Made by a program: the position numbers and the translations under genes
NCBI GenBank assembly: GCA_963377175.1
Contig: CAUJNA010000535.1
Coordinates: forward strand, 988,501-1,052,500
Direction: 5' to 3'
Origin: Effrenium voratum
Taxonomy: Eukaryota > Sar > Dinophyceae > Suessiales > Symbiodiniaceae
DNA length: 64,000 nt
The notes under the pieces: generated by a model
The model's database searches: none
Seen by the model: only the letters and a program-made list of their open reading frames with translations
What the model was told of the DNA's origin: nothing
Shown: piece after piece, positions 12,801 to 23,030 of the stretch
Position numbering within the stretch: the first letter of the stretch is position 1
How the letters are laid out: every line of letters starts with the position of its first letter

Positions 12801-13743
12801 TGTTTAGAACATCTTCAATCCTGGCCCCCTAAACACTTGACAGTTTGTTCTAGACTCGTTAAGGTTTTGCCCCCTGCATTGAAGATTGAAGATCTACCAT
12901 GTTTTCTATTTGAGAATCTTCCATCCTGGGCTGCCCTCAAGTCCACAAAAGAACATGTAAAGATGCCAACAACATTTTTCCACCCTGGCCAAATCCAGGC
13001 AGCGCAAGTGCACATCCACAATTTCATGAGTTGTCAGAGAATCTTCAATCCTCAATCTTCAATCCAGGATGCGCTAGCACGTGCTAGCACATATCAGTTT
13101 GTCCTAAGGATGGATTGAAGGCTTCCAGAACAAGTGGCCTCAGAATCTTCAATCTTTCATCTTCAATCCAGGATGTGCTAGCACGTGCTAGCACATCCTG
13201 GATTGACCTAAGTACCGATGCTAGAACTTAAGTCTAAAACGGAGTGCATGTCTAGAGGTCATCTTAGAAGCTGGAACGTGTGTTTTGCATGCATTTTTGA
13301 CAGCCCAAATGTCAATCTCTGGCCACTCATTCCAGGGGGGTACCATATATATACATACACATACATATATATATATATGCACTTACAACCAACACAGAAA
13401 CATAGCAAATCACCTTTAACATCAAAAGTACGCAAGTATTGCTATCTTGGGCCCTAAGTTCACAGCAGCAAGAACCCTGCAGCCGGCAGAAACGCTGCCT
13501 GTTGATGCAAAACGAAAGTCTTCCAACTAGCAGCTGGGAGGCCTGGTTGCCGACCAGGACGTCGTAACACCCGCACCCCGGTACTACAACATGAAGGTCC
13601 CACTGGCGTTGAACTCCTTTGAGAGCGATCCCATGCGATCCCTGCATTGTCTCAAGGGAAAGGTCGAGGCAGCATGTCTTCGAGCCGAAGCCGTCCTCAT
13701 TGAAAAGCCCAGCTGACAGCTTCCCAAGCCCGGATGCAGGCGC
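6898..13743 (-). CDS. LF-motif repeat protein, 3' half of gene (FAM21/WASHC2-like tail)
   Basis: A chain of GC-rich exons is separated by ordinary-looking introns. Proposed exons, 5' to 3': 13743-13678 (SAGLFNEDGFG), 11446 to about 11320 (ARDLFGCLAP), about 10640-10570 (SLFGVPSG), about 10360-9823, 9649-9386, 8983-8951 (SLDALFGK, 33 bp), 8394 to about 8265 (SPFAPPP, FADPL), 7352-7261 (PDPLGGL) and 6963-6898, ending in a LFGITGATLNL-type tail and TGA. The 10.3-9.8 kb exon carries six AGLFG-type repeats and the acidic motif RRNDSGSDSDDW. The 9.6-9.4 kb exon carries SSLFGSS and SIFDDDDDDF. A pyrimidine tract (about 6967-7012) precedes the last exon. LF motifs beside acidic runs in a Pro/Ala-rich disordered chain are characteristic of the FAM21 subunit of the WASH complex, which binds retromer. 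That identity is tentative because the folded head domain was not found. Several donors are GC. Similar exons at 29.5, 33.0 and 33.3 kb probably belong to the same gene. Confidence 0.5.
7860..7893. repeat. (GT)n-(TA)n compound microsatellite
   Basis: A (TG)n run passes into a (TA)n run and is followed by GGTATATGTGTGG. It is one of several similar compound tracts in the window (about 6411, 11880, 13340, 35748, 43330, 45010 and 57985). It is inferred to lie in an intron of the LF-motif gene. Confidence 0.8.
9018..9400. other. Intronic segment with a short tandem duplication
   Basis: A run of about ten G lies near 9029-9040. A 20-base unit ending in GACAAACTGGGAAG is repeated twice in tandem at about 9322-9363. 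Apart from the 3' end of the 9649-9386 exon, no other exon was recognised here. Confidence 0.4.
11873..11912. repeat. (GT)n-(TA)n microsatellite followed by CCCCCC
   Basis: GTGTGTGTAT, CGG, then (TA)n and GCTACCCCCC. It has the same architecture as other (TA)n/poly-C composites in this window. Confidence 0.75.
12140..13640. other. AT-richer intron of the LF-motif gene with dispersed ATCTTCAATC words
   Basis: No exon was recognised. Between about 12730 and 13210 the words ATCTTCAATC, CATCCTGG and AATCCAGG recur many times in both orientations, ending in a perfect palindrome at 13163-13206. Similar words recur at 44.2-44.8 kb. A (TA)n tract with a GGGGGGTACC flank follows at about 13336-13380. 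Confidence 0.45.
13163..13206. repeat. Perfect 44-bp palindrome (cruciform-capable)
   Basis: The left arm runs from TCAATCCAGG to GCTAGCAC and the right arm is its exact reverse complement with no spacer; the centre is at 13184/13185. The core GCTAGCACGTGCTAGC also occurs at about 13073-13088 in a less perfect context. Confidence 0.9.
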
Positions 13744-14460
13744 CTTGCGGGCCCGTCCGGCCTCCCTCGGCCAAACCTATTTCCTTTTGGCATGGGATTT
13801 TGTATGCTTCTGGGCCATCAGAATCTGCACAAACAAACACGGGGCAAGGGGAAGGCTAGGATGAAACCTGTTCGAGAGATGTGAGACACCCAAAGCAAAA
13901 CAAATTTCTGCGATTACTTTTTGGCACACGGACTTGACTTGGAACCTTTGCTCAGGGTCCACACAGCTGACAGGTGCTTTGTCACCCCAAGCCCCTATCA
14001 CAGAGAACAAAGTTCACACTCATGCAATCTGCTCCACTCAATTTCCTGTCATTTGCTGAGTGTGGTTCGTGTCACCCCCTGACAATTATGAATATTCACG
14101 GTTGCTCATTCGTACAGCCAGTGCTTTGTCGCATGTGCAAGGCAGATATTCCCGCAAGCTTGGCAGCTAACTGGCGAAAAGGGCTTTCCCCATCCAGCGA
14201 AACGACTCAAGAAACATTTGACGCCTCTTTGTTTGCGGCGCAAATCCTCAAGACTGAAGGTCTTTCCCAAGCAACGGTGTGCAAGGGTTTCAGGCGCGAC
14301 CCCCAAACATGCCACTTCTCCCAAAGGCCCCGATTCAAAAGGAGAAGCTGTTGGGACTATGACTGAGCTAGATCGCAGCTGGGGAACCGAAACGTCAACA
14401 GGTTTTGAAACCGCTTGTTATGCCAGGAGGCGGATCAACCACGCAGTCAAATGACAGGGC

Positions 14461-14579
14461 AGTTGAGGTTCGACTCCCGTGGGGTGACCAATACCCTCGA
14501 CAGCAAGTCGTATATAGTAGTGGTCGTGGTAAAAGGGGGTTGTAAGGTAAATGATCTGCGTCGTCTCACGACTCGATGC
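14461..14579 (-). repeat. Terminal direct repeat, 3' copy (LTR-like)
   Basis: The plus strand starts AGTTGAGGTTCGACTCCCG and ends CACGACTCGATGC. It differs from the copy at 25130-25246 by a 2-bp TA insertion and one A/G change. It contains a small hairpin, GTCGT-CTC-ACGAC. It does not have TG...CA ends. Confidence 0.85.
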
Positions 14580-15395
14580 TCATTCACGATGAGTATCACG
14601 ATCTTGTCTTGTATATAACTGCAAATTCCAGTTGATCCCCCATGTAGAAGAAATCGTACTGAAAATGCTTGACCACCAGTGTGATGCTTCTGCGATGGCC
14701 TTTCTACTCGCCCTCCACCGGAACCTTTCTAACAGAGATTGTGGTGTCTCCTCGGTCCGATTGATCTTCTCGATGAAACGCGAGGGCAGATGTATGTTGC
14801 GAGAATAGCACCATTGGATAAGAGGAGTATCGACCTCTTTGACGCCTTGAATGCAAATAATTGCACCAAGCTCAAGTTTCAAGAACTTGCGTCCAATGTT
14901 CAGATCTGTTCGGTAGAAGGTCATGAAATCGCAGTTGAGGCCGAGGGCGATGCAACGGAAGATGGTGTGGATGAAGGCAATGTCCTTCTGATGGCTGACA
15001 CCTCTGAACTGTTCTGCTTTAATACCAAACCAAAAGAACATTTCTTCGTCCCTGTGATTCGTGCTCTTGAACCTCACATTCTTGAACTTAGGAGCGGCAG
15101 TGACCTCTTCGTAGGTCGGCGGGATTGGAATGTTCGTCTCATCGACATAATTGAAAATCCAATCGTCCCTCCCGTTGAACGAGATGTAGGGACAATATAG
15201 TCCGCCTTCTTTGCCGGGCTCCTTGACCACATCTGCCTCGGTGTTGGCGAATACCTTCCATACTTTGAAAAGTACGACGCCAATGAATCCAGAGAGGTAT
15301 GATGCCTCGCCGGCTTCGTCAGCGCAGATGGCCTTGACCTGTAGGAGATGAATTGCGTCCGCATCCTCCTCTGGGTTATCCGGACAAACTCCCAC
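14580..15395 (-). CDS. Retroelement last frame, unidentified, one hydrophobic segment
   Basis: An open frame of 271 codons. A hydrophobic stretch near residues 33-50 (SYLSGFIGVVLFKVWKVF) could span a membrane. The region from NVRFKSTNHRDEEMFFWFG to FLKLELGAIICIQGV looks like a folded domain but was not recognised. It starts 4 bases after the stop of the phosphotransferase-like frame, suggesting that it was once the same polyprotein or was read from the same transcript. Confidence 0.35.
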   Translation of the reverse strand: MGVCPDNPEEDADAIHLLQVKAICADEAGEASYLSGFIGVVLFKVWKVFANTEADVVKEPGKEGGLYCPYISFNGRDDWIFNYVDETNIPIPPTYEEVTAAPKFKNVRFKSTNHRDEEMFFWFGIKAEQFRGVSHQKDIAFIHTIFRCIALGLNCDFMTFYRTDLNIGRKFLKLELGAIICIQGVKEVDTPLIQWCYSRNIHLPSRFIEKINRTEETPQSLLERFRWRASRKAIAEASHWWSSIFSTISSTWGINWNLQLYTRQDRDTHRE

Positions 15396-15398
15396 ATC

Positions 15399-16785
15399 TT
15401 AATCGTCGATGTCCGTCCCGATATCTGACGGGATGTACGATCTGCCTGCAGATCGTTCCTCACTCATCTCCTGGGTGTCGGGTCGTTCTTCTTCGGCGAC
15501 GAATCGCTCAGCATCCTCCTTTGCTTCTCGCTGAGCTTGTTTCACTTCCTCCGTCACATTGGTGGTGTCGGATGGTTTGGCCTCGTCGTCCACGTGGATC
15601 ACGAACTTGCCGGTGGAAATGAACTCGCATTGGCATGCCGTGCAATAGCAAAATCGCTTGGAACAATGATAGCGCACGCTGGGCATACCCCGTTGGAAAT
15701 GCTTGATGGGTCGTCCCCGCGGTAGACGATGAATCTGCTGAGCAAATCCCGGATCTCTACCAACGATTTGTCCAAGGCATTGGGTACTCCGACGTTGACG
15801 CATGCATCGACGACCATCTTTCTCAGGATGTCGGCATCCGCTGAATCTTCGTCGTCCAGGAAATTGTTGAGGTTCCCAAGGAAGTCCGCCGGGGTCACGC
15901 CGACGGCACGAGAGTAGATCCGATTGACTTCCTTCACAGGCCCTTTCTTCATGGACTTGAATCTCCAGATCGCCATTATCTCTTTTGAAGGGAATGGTCT
16001 CGAAGGCGGCAATCGTTCCTCCCGACGTGACCCCTGACTGGTACACGGACAACTTCCTTGTCGGCACATAGATGGCGATGAGGTCGTCTCCCTCTTTTCT
16101 TTGACATCGTGCATTGCGGTCTTGGTCGAGATGTTCTCGCTGTTCCAAGGTGCACATACTCCGAAGTGTACTGCCAGTCTTGTCATTGCCGCCAGGAACG
16201 ATACCTCTCAAAAAGATACATTCCAGGGCTGATGGCTTTGTCACGTGAAATGCTCCGCCCAAGCGATCGGACATGTTCGGGAACAAGATGTTGCAAAGTT
16301 CAGCAGGACGAGCGAATCCGAAATCCGAATGCCCTGATGACGCTCGAATGCACCATGGTTGCCACCATCCGCCATGCTCGCGACGAATCCAGTCGATGTC
16401 TTTCTTTGTCCATCCAGCCGCTATGAGACCTGCCATCGTCTCCATGTCGATCTCCTGATCAAAGTTCGCAGCAAGGATCTGCAGTCTCGGCTTTCGTGCT
16501 CTCCGATCCTCCGATCTGATGCTCTCGGCGATCATTTGGAATCTGTCGCTCTTCTTGTACCGATCCTGCGGGAACGCGCTCTACCCATCCTCCGCCATTG
16601 CAAGGAATAGAGTTCCCCCATTTTTGTCCGACTTGATGTCGTAGGATCTTCACCAGTGCTTTTGACGTGAAAAACAAGTCTTGGTGGTGAATGTTGGACC
16701 CAAACGCTGTGTACTCATTGTACGGCTGATAGGGAAAACTTGTATCTCGGTTCTGCATCATACATGAATATAACAGCTTCATCAC
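15399..16785 (-). pseudogene. RNA 2'-phosphotransferase (Tpt1/KptA)-like domain in retroelement, frameshifted
   Basis: The segment FFTSKALVKILRHQVGQKWG (16.7 kb) is followed in other frames by IRASSGHS, then FHVTKPSALECIFLRGIVPGG and IYVPTRKL with SGVTSGGTIAAFETIPF. IR.x.GHS and H-x-T...L..I...G(L/I) are the core signatures of the Tpt1/KptA family, which removes 2'-phosphate from RNA splice junctions using NAD+. At least three frame changes are needed to follow the domain (near 16460, 16190 and 15970). A helical acidic tail ends at 15399. The domain call rests on motif order. Activity is doubtful because the reading frame is broken. Confidence 0.5.
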
Positions 16786-16789
16786 CGGG

Positions 16790-17470
16790 TTGAGGAATTA
16801 CTGAGGCGCTTAAGCACCAAACGAAATCGAGCACGTGGTTATACTCCCTCATGGTTCCGTTCGGATTTGTGTGTAGGTCAAGTTGACCAACGTGGAGTTC
16901 TCCTCCTTCTGCCAGATCCATCTCGGAGAGGTTCACGACGTAGTTGTATTTGTGGAACTCCTCCCTCGGATAAAAGATCGGCTCCTCGTTTTCCGGTTGT
17001 TGTGGTTTGTCATGAGGATCGCTGGACATCGGATCCTTTTCTTCATCATCATCAGGAGCCTCCATTTCGATGTCTTCATCGGATGAGGGATGCCCTTCTG
17101 GAAGAAACAGCATTGTGATTTTGCCACGTGCCGAGTCAGACTCAGTTGCCCTTGCGGTATCTTCGCATGTCCCTTCATGGGATTCTTTCCCGCACTTCAT
17201 GCAAATCTTTAGTTCGCCAGCGCGATCGCAAAGGTCCTCAAACATCCGCAACAGTTCTGCTCATCTTGAGGCGATGTCCCCGACTCTCGACTGTTTGGCT
17301 TCAGGCTCCTCAGCATGATCGGGCTCACGGCCACGATCAGCTTCGTCCTCATCGGACTCGCCTGCTTTCCTCTTTTGGCCTGATGAACCGGCTTCCTCGA
17401 TATCGATGAGCGGTTTCGAGTACTCCAGTCTGTCCATGATGTCCCTGACGGTTCTGTTGGGAACTTCCAT
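16790..17470 (-). pseudogene. Acidic frame with CCHC-like zinc knuckle
   Basis: The 5' part (17470-17261) is very acidic and ends at a stop. The next frame (from 17251) carries ICMKCGKESHEGTC, spaced C-x2-C-x4-H-x3-C, one residue shorter than a retroviral zinc knuckle. After it come acidic runs (MEAPDDDEEKD) and EPRYKFSLSAVQ, which continues in another frame into the phosphotransferase-like region. Nucleic-acid binding is inferred from the knuckle. Confidence 0.4.
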
Positions 17471-18842
17471 GTACTTTGACTGTGCCGCTTCTCTTCCTAT
17501 TGAGGCCCGTCATGTGAAAGGTCATGTTCTCCCTGACGAACTTCAGGAACGTGGCTTCTAGCATCGGTCGGTATTGGCAAACGTTCCCCCACTTTGGCAA
17601 TTCCTTCCCGAAGTAGGATATGACGTCGAAGAACCCGAGAACGGTCTCCAATCCATCTCCCAACTTCTCTTCATTGTCGGTGGAGAAAATGCGATATGCC
17701 TGTTCTTGACCCAGGAACCAACGCATCCACGAGGCATATACAGCGCTTCCGCAGTCTGCGAAAGAGTCCTTGTCGAGCGTGATGCCACCGATTTGCGACA
17801 GCTCCTTCGCGAACTTCTTGTTGAACAGATTCACGATGAGGTGTTGCACGAATGTTTCCATGTCCCCATCGAAAACGTTCTCAAGCCCGTTGATGTTACC
17901 GAGCACCAGGCTGCATTCAGCAAAGAATCTTTTCATGATGTTGGGGCGGTCAGCTCCCTTGCGCATGGTATTTTGCTCGATCAGCCCGTTCGCGTGGCAG
18001 TTGATGCGTGTGTCCGCAAAGTACTTATGGTCGGCTGTGGATTGGGCTCCCTCTGCGTGACATTCTGCGCAAAGTGATTCCACAACGTCTTCGAAGTAAT
18101 ACCACTTCGATCGCATGTCGTCGCCGTCCTCCTTGCCGAACGCTTTGCCCTCTCTTCGTTGCTCTTCATGATATTTGTTCTGCTTGTTGAAGTGAGCAGT
18201 GAAGTCCGGCTTGTAGTGATAGCGGACATTTCCGCCCGTTGCGCCCTGAAGCACAGCGGGGACACGCCCACACATGCATCTTCCAGGTCGGAAACCGTTT
18301 GTGCATCCAGCGTGAGCACGTGCATAATCATCTCGAGAATCAACGTCTTTAAATTGCAATACGTAGAAGAGCTTGGAATCTCCGGCGCAGCTATAGTTGC
18401 TGTCCGTCAATCCAGATACTTGCTTCCACATGAGATCATTGTCGGTGACAAGGACGCCCGCATTCGTGCACATTTCCATCACCTTCGTTGCGGTCAGCAT
18501 CAGGTTGCCAGTGCTCTGATGGAATTCTGGGTGGTTGTTGATGTTCACGAATACTCCGCCGCCACATATGCTTGAAAGTTCACTTAGAGTTTCAAGTAGG
18601 CCGTCGTACTCGTAGTTCGTGTTGATCTTCCACTCGTAACCTTGCTTTTGGACGCAGTCATACAATGACATCCAAATGTGTACTGAGCAGTTCACAACGG
18701 ATTGCCTCCATCTGTCGCCACCCTTGATCGTATTAATCAGTCCTCTGACACGAGCCACAAGTGGTGTACTTGTACCACGTTTGATATCGTCGGACGCGTA
18801 GTAGGACATCTCGATCAATGACATTGTTCCATCCATTGTCAT
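17349..18842 (-). CDS. Retroelement frame C, unidentified, Cys/His-rich
   Basis: An open frame of 497 codons. Its start overlaps the end of the upstream frame (18733) by 110 bases. It carries Cys/His clusters (CTNGFRPGRCMCG, AECHAEGAQ) and ordinary globular composition, and ends with a frameshift near 17475, after which the natural continuation is the acidic frame starting at 17470. No family was recognised. Confidence 0.4.
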   Translation of the reverse strand: MTMDGTMSLIEMSYYASDDIKRGTSTPLVARVRGLINTIKGGDRWRQSVVNCSVHIWMSLYDCVQKQGYEWKINTNYEYDGLLETLSELSSICGGGVFVNINNHPEFHQSTGNLMLTATKVMEMCTNAGVLVTDNDLMWKQVSGLTDSNYSCAGDSKLFYVLQFKDVDSRDDYARAHAGCTNGFRPGRCMCGRVPAVLQGATGGNVRYHYKPDFTAHFNKQNKYHEEQRREGKAFGKEDGDDMRSKWYYFEDVVESLCAECHAEGAQSTADHKYFADTRINCHANGLIEQNTMRKGADRPNIMKRFFAECSLVLGNINGLENVFDGDMETFVQHLIVNLFNKKFAKELSQIGGITLDKDSFADCGSAVYASWMRWFLGQEQAYRIFSTDNEEKLGDGLETVLGFFDVISYFGKELPKWGNVCQYRPMLEATFLKFVRENMTFHMTGLNRKRSGTVKVHGSSQQNRQGHHGQTGVLETAHRYRGSRFIRPKEESRRVR

Positions 18843-19473
18843 GCATGTGGGATTGGAACGTCCTGATGCGCTTTCCAGCTTTCTGCCTCAATGGCCAGTC
18901 AAGGATCACGTAGGACTTGGTCTTTGTCGCGACATTGCTCAATTGCTCGCAAGTGAGTTCGGGTCCCTCATCGGCTCGGTATCTCTTGATGATCTTCGAG
19001 ATGCCAGCGTTGGCCGTATCGGGATTGTCGTGACCATCAATGAGAGCCTTCAACGCGGTTGCTCCAGGTAGCTTTGCTGAATGGAGACATCCCGTCTTTG
19101 CGCAAATGTATGCGTAGAGTTGGAGCCAGGCGAGGTTGGGCTTGTTGAGGTAGGCGGCGATGATGCGTTCAGCTTTTCTCCTCTCGTCGAAGATGAGCAA
19201 TGTTGACACCAATTGCCGCAAACACCGTTCCCAGTAAGATGCGATCTTCCCCGCTTTGACTTCTGGCCCAAACTTTGTGGTGGGTACGACGACCCCGGAT
19301 CTTCTGTGTACTACAAAGCTAACCCCAATGTTGAGGTTGCCGAAGGCAGTGCACTGCTCGATGACGGTCACTGACTCGTTCGCGTCGTGCTGCTCCGGCA
19401 TGATCCATCGCTCGTCTTCCCCTTTTGCGGAAATCTCCAGGATTGCTTGGATGGTCGCATTAAACGACGTCAT
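18733..19473 (-). CDS. Retroelement frame B, unidentified
   Basis: The likely start is the ATG at about 19473 (MTSFNATIQAILEI), which overlaps the TAA of frame A by about 13 bases in a different frame. The frame is well-composed and globular to QTWYKYTTCGSCQRTD and then stops. No domain was recognised. The overlapping-frame arrangement with A and C could reflect reinitiation, programmed frameshifting or accumulated indels. Confidence 0.4.
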   Translation of the reverse strand: MTSFNATIQAILEISAKGEDERWIMPEQHDANESVTVIEQCTAFGNLNIGVSFVVHRRSGVVVPTTKFGPEVKAGKIASYWERCLRQLVSTLLIFDERRKAERIIAAYLNKPNLAWLQLYAYICAKTGCLHSAKLPGATALKALIDGHDNPDTANAGISKIIKRYRADEGPELTCEQLSNVATKTKSYVILDWPLRQKAGKRIRTFQSHMHDNGWNNVIDRDVLLRVRRYQTWYKYTTCGSCQRTD

Positions 19474-20213
19474 CCTGATCTTTTCCCGGCGGCCGCCAAC
19501 TAGACCACCACGGCGCACGACCAGTGGGGTCATCGCTGGAGCTCGCGCTTGGTTGGGCACCAGGCTGCTCGCTTCCGGCGCTGGGCTTCGGCATCGCCTT
19601 GGGCTCAGGGGCAGGAGGTGTTTCTCCTGATATCCTCCACCATGCTGGTACTCCTTCTTCGCCGAAATCTTCGTTGAAGATGTCGATGAACTTCTTGGTG
19701 CTATCTCTGGAGTACGGCAAATTGTTGATGAAGGCCCGCTGTTGCTGTTCATCTGCAGTCTGGTTTTCCTGCAGCACGATGAACGACTCCCACGTTAGGC
19801 GGTTCGCTTCTTCCTTGGCGCGGTCCTCGCCACGTAGTGCAACGGAAGTGGCATACATGTTGATGGCGGGTAATTTCATTTCCCAGGCCTTGGCCATGAC
19901 AGGGAATACCTTGTTGAGGTTGTTGAGCTGTTCGTCAACATCCTTGATGATGGTCTTGTCGCTGCCAACGTACCCCGTTCTCTCACGATCATTGCCCCCA
20001 AAGATCTCTCTGAGTCTTGCATGTAGGAATAGGACGCATCCCATAGCAATTGACGCAGCATATAATGCATCGGGGATCGTGGGGATCGATCACCTTGATC
20101 TTCCCGGTGATCGTCAGCTCCAAGATCTTCTTGGCCGTGCAAAGTGGTTCGCGTCTTGCAGCGAAAGCCACGTACTTGGCAGAGATGGCGAGCAGTTGCA
20201 GGTGCTTCTGCAC
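19460..20213 (-). CDS. Retroelement frame A, helical with Pro/Ser-rich tail
   Basis: Residues after LREIFGGNDRERTGYVGSD form a helical region (DEQLNNLNKVFPVMAKAWEMKL), then a Pro/Ala/Ser-rich tail (ETPPAPEPKAMPKPSAGSE). The upstream part (KHLQLLAISAKYVAFAARRE) is in another frame and joins by a frameshift near 20045. A capsid-like role is conceivable from position and composition but has no direct support. Confidence 0.3.
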
Positions 20214-20417
20214 GTATTCATGGTGTCAACGCACCTCGTCCTTGTCCAGGGCGCCGTTGACCACGGCGCATACCCTTGCGTTCGGAGTGCAGTATGCTTG
20301 AATCCAATATGCATCTCTGCATGCCGTAAACCGCTTCTCGCTCTTTTCCAGCCAAAGTGTCAGTGACGTGCTCTCCGCACTCATCCTTGCCTGTCCATGT
20401 CGCTCATGGAAGTACCG

Positions 20418-21299
20418 CTAGACATCGCCGACGGTCTGGTCGGGGCCGACCACATTGGAACCAGGTTGGCCGTCGATGTCATTCGTGAGGGCCATCATCA
20501 ATTCCCAGATGTTGATGATAACCTTCACGATCTCGGGGTCGATGAAGTGCTTGAGGATGGGAGCGGCCTTCTCCTTCATCGAGTTCTCTGATGCCACAAC
20601 GGCGAGCGTCTGCATCAACCTTCTCCCTTTCCCGCAGAATTCAGTCCACTTCATCAAGCATTCCTGCTGAGAGAGATGGTTCATGATTGCCTTCATGAAG
20701 TTACTGCACCAGGACACCGAATACCCGGTTCCCTTTTGTACCTGTGAGAAATACGCAAACGTAGCATATCGTGCAGGTACGCCGGCTTCCGCAATCCATC
20801 TCGCAGCAGTCGCTTCCGAGCATTCTTCGTCTATCCTTGGAACAGGTCTACGCCCCCGCAGCCCCTTCACATACTTCTCAACCAGTGATGCACAATAGAA
20901 AGCTCCACGCCTCGCCTGCGATGGAGGAACGAAAAGTACTCTTCCGAGTTGACGAAGTCATCCCCCATCTTGAAGATGTACAGCTCCGCGATCCAGCAAA
21001 GTTGTAGACAAAGAACTATGCAAAAGCACCACCGCAGAAAAGATCCACTCACTCCGAACTTCCCTGATCCGGGCGAGGTACACGACCACCACCCTTCAAC
21101 AGGTCCTGGTTTCCCTGTCAACAGGTATTCCCAGAGCGAAGTGTAACCAACACTCACCTTGTTCTCCTCGATGTGATGCAGAATCGAAGCTGCAATTTGT
21201 ATGAAGAGTAGACGGCGATGTGCAGGTAGAAGATCTCCCACCTCGCAGCTCCTTCTTCTCAACGAAGCCTCTGAAAATGCAAGGTGAAGCCAGGTTCAC
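20418..21299 (-). pseudogene. Unidentified degenerate frames of the retroelement
   Basis: Two minus-strand frames (20870-20418 and 21262-20867) read as plausible protein. The upstream one has a hydrophobic stretch (FLRWCFCIVLCLQLCWIAELYIF). Neither was recognised. Confidence 0.25.
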
Positions 21300-21765
21300 T
21301 CCATGATGTCGCGAACATTTGGCTCAGCAGCAAAATGGCGCAGAATAACATTGACGATTAGTGAAGTGTACAATTGGGTATCCTTGGTTTCCCTACCAGC
21401 ACAAGGCCCATGACTGTGGTTGCCATTGCACTTCTTAGAAAGGGGTTCCCCCAGGTCAAAGTTCCAAGAAATGACACGCCAGGGTTTCCGAATCGGCAGG
21501 GGTTTCTTGGCGCACCTTTGCTTCAAGCCGTACCTACATCCGTCAAATTCGTGTGATTCTCCGTTCTTGATCTGCTTCTTCAACCCTTTGGGGAGTTCAA
21601 AGAGTATTGCGGCTCTCTTGGATTCGGCGTGCCGCTTCAGTTGGGAAAACACTTTGAACAACTTCCAAAATTCAAGCTGTTTGTCGTGGATGAGTTTGCT
21701 TGTTGTTGGTCCTCGTGTTATGTTCAATCTTGCCCAAGATGATCCTCCCGTGCAGTCCAGCAAAA
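21296..21765 (-). pseudogene. Methyltransferase-like domain fragment
   Basis: The minus-strand frame holds LEFWKLFKVFSQLKRH, ILFELPKG, FDGCRYGL, IRKPWRV and CNGNHSHGPCAGRETK. The order ENP/ELPxG...C.YGL...KP...H.H is shared with the methyltransferase-like domain in the copia element at 37.5-38.2 kb of this window (FIIENPQTS, FCAYGL, LKPTSLM, HEHQPLEG). Only the C-terminal part is present, and it is joined out of frame to the preceding ORF. Confidence 0.45.
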
Positions 21766-22682
21766 AATAACATGTCGCTCGATTTGGTAATGGCGTGCTT
21801 GGCGAGGTTCTCCCCGTACTGGGATAGCAGGTCATCCTGAAGTGTGATCGTAACAACCTGTACGTGCCAGCGCAGTGCAAGCGCGGTAAACCAGTTGTGT
21901 GATTCCGATACATAGGCGTAGCCAGGCAAGCCAAGTACGGTACTGTTGTGACTCACAAAGCGAAATGTGATGTTTGCTTTCGGATCAGCAGGTCGCAAAT
22001 GGTTGCGAACCGCGATTCTGTATGGGACAAAGAAAAGATGATTGTCTTGTTCACGGTGATGCGCATGCGTGCGACGCATCATCGTTTTGAAACATCGTAA
22101 AAGACGTGCAGGGAGGTAATTGACAGTTGTGTCGAGGATGTCTTTGCCGTTGATTTCCTGAATGAACAGTTGAAACGACTCGTCCTGTCCAAAATGCTGT
22201 CTCGGCTGAATAACCTGGCGTGCTGGGGCCGCAGGCTGTATCGGGTGAAACTGCCATACTGCACGCTCGACGTGCTTGTCGATGCGCTCCCATTGCAACG
22301 CGGGTTCAACACGATCCTCAGCCTTCTCCCATGATCCTCCGCACAGAAACCAAGTGGAACGCAACCACCGTGTGCCAATGAGACATTGCACCGTGGGTGG
22401 TGGCTGGTACCGCATGAGTTTCGGAACTCTTGCCACGATGACCGGATCATGCCCTTCGTGTTCATGAAGACCTTCCTTTGATGATCGTCCTTGCCACCAA
22501 AGGTCGGGAGGCATAATCGGCACTTTCGTGTGCGGAAAAGTGGGTATGCCATTGATCGAACCAGTAGCTGCCTGCACGGTTCCCTTCTTGGGGTCAAAGG
22601 AAGATGTGACATCTTGAGGGTTTCCGGGTCGGTCAACATTTACGGCTCCAGCAATCCGCTTTGCATACACGCATGTTTCCAT
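21740..22682 (-). CDS. Conserved-looking frame downstream of copia RNase H
   Basis: This frame follows the RNase H frame with a short overlap. It reads without interruption for about 310 residues from METCVYAKRIAG, including LPGYAYVSESHNWFTALALRWHVQVVTI and SDMLFFAGLHGRIILG. The length and composition indicate a real protein-coding ancestry. No enzymatic family was recognised. A second frame starting TAAATG at 22639 covers part of the same DNA but looks like a shadow. Confidence 0.4.
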
Positions 22683-23030
22683 TTTCTGGAATCACTGAAA
22701 GCTTTTGTATAAATGTCGGCAGCCATACGGTCCGTGACCTCATAGGCCAGATACATGTAGTCCCGCTCGAACATGTCATGCATCCATGTGACAGCAACAC
22801 CATGGCTTCGTTCCAGATGCCTCATAGTAGGGTTCTTACTTGATCGAACAACACTGATCATAGCCTTGTTGTCATCGAAGAACACAAACTTCGGCTCCTT
22901 ACCCAAAATACGCAACCTGAGCGCAGGCATGCCCATAGCTCTCATTGCGACATCGGCAGCGACGATTTCAGTTTCAGGGGTGGAATGACTCACACATCCC
23001 TGTCGCTTAGAGCTTCCGGACAAAGGAAAT
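22640..23030 (-). pseudogene. Ty1/copia RNase H domain
   Basis: The frame contains HSTPETEIVAADVAMRAMG, FFDDNKAMISVV, MRHLERSHGVAVTWMHDMF and ADIYTKAFSD. These match the copia RNase H landmarks (a T-SxxE helix, the DN acidic pair, H-R..H and ADxxTK). The N-terminal half of the domain and the reverse transcriptase are absent; the preceding DNA codes for other sequence. It is therefore a truncated remnant. Confidence 0.75.

Noticed and set aside
14461..14495. tRNA-like B box (GGTTCGACTCC) in the terminal repeat
   Set aside because: The flanks do not form a T stem and no A box or cloverleaf was found, so no tRNA gene is called.
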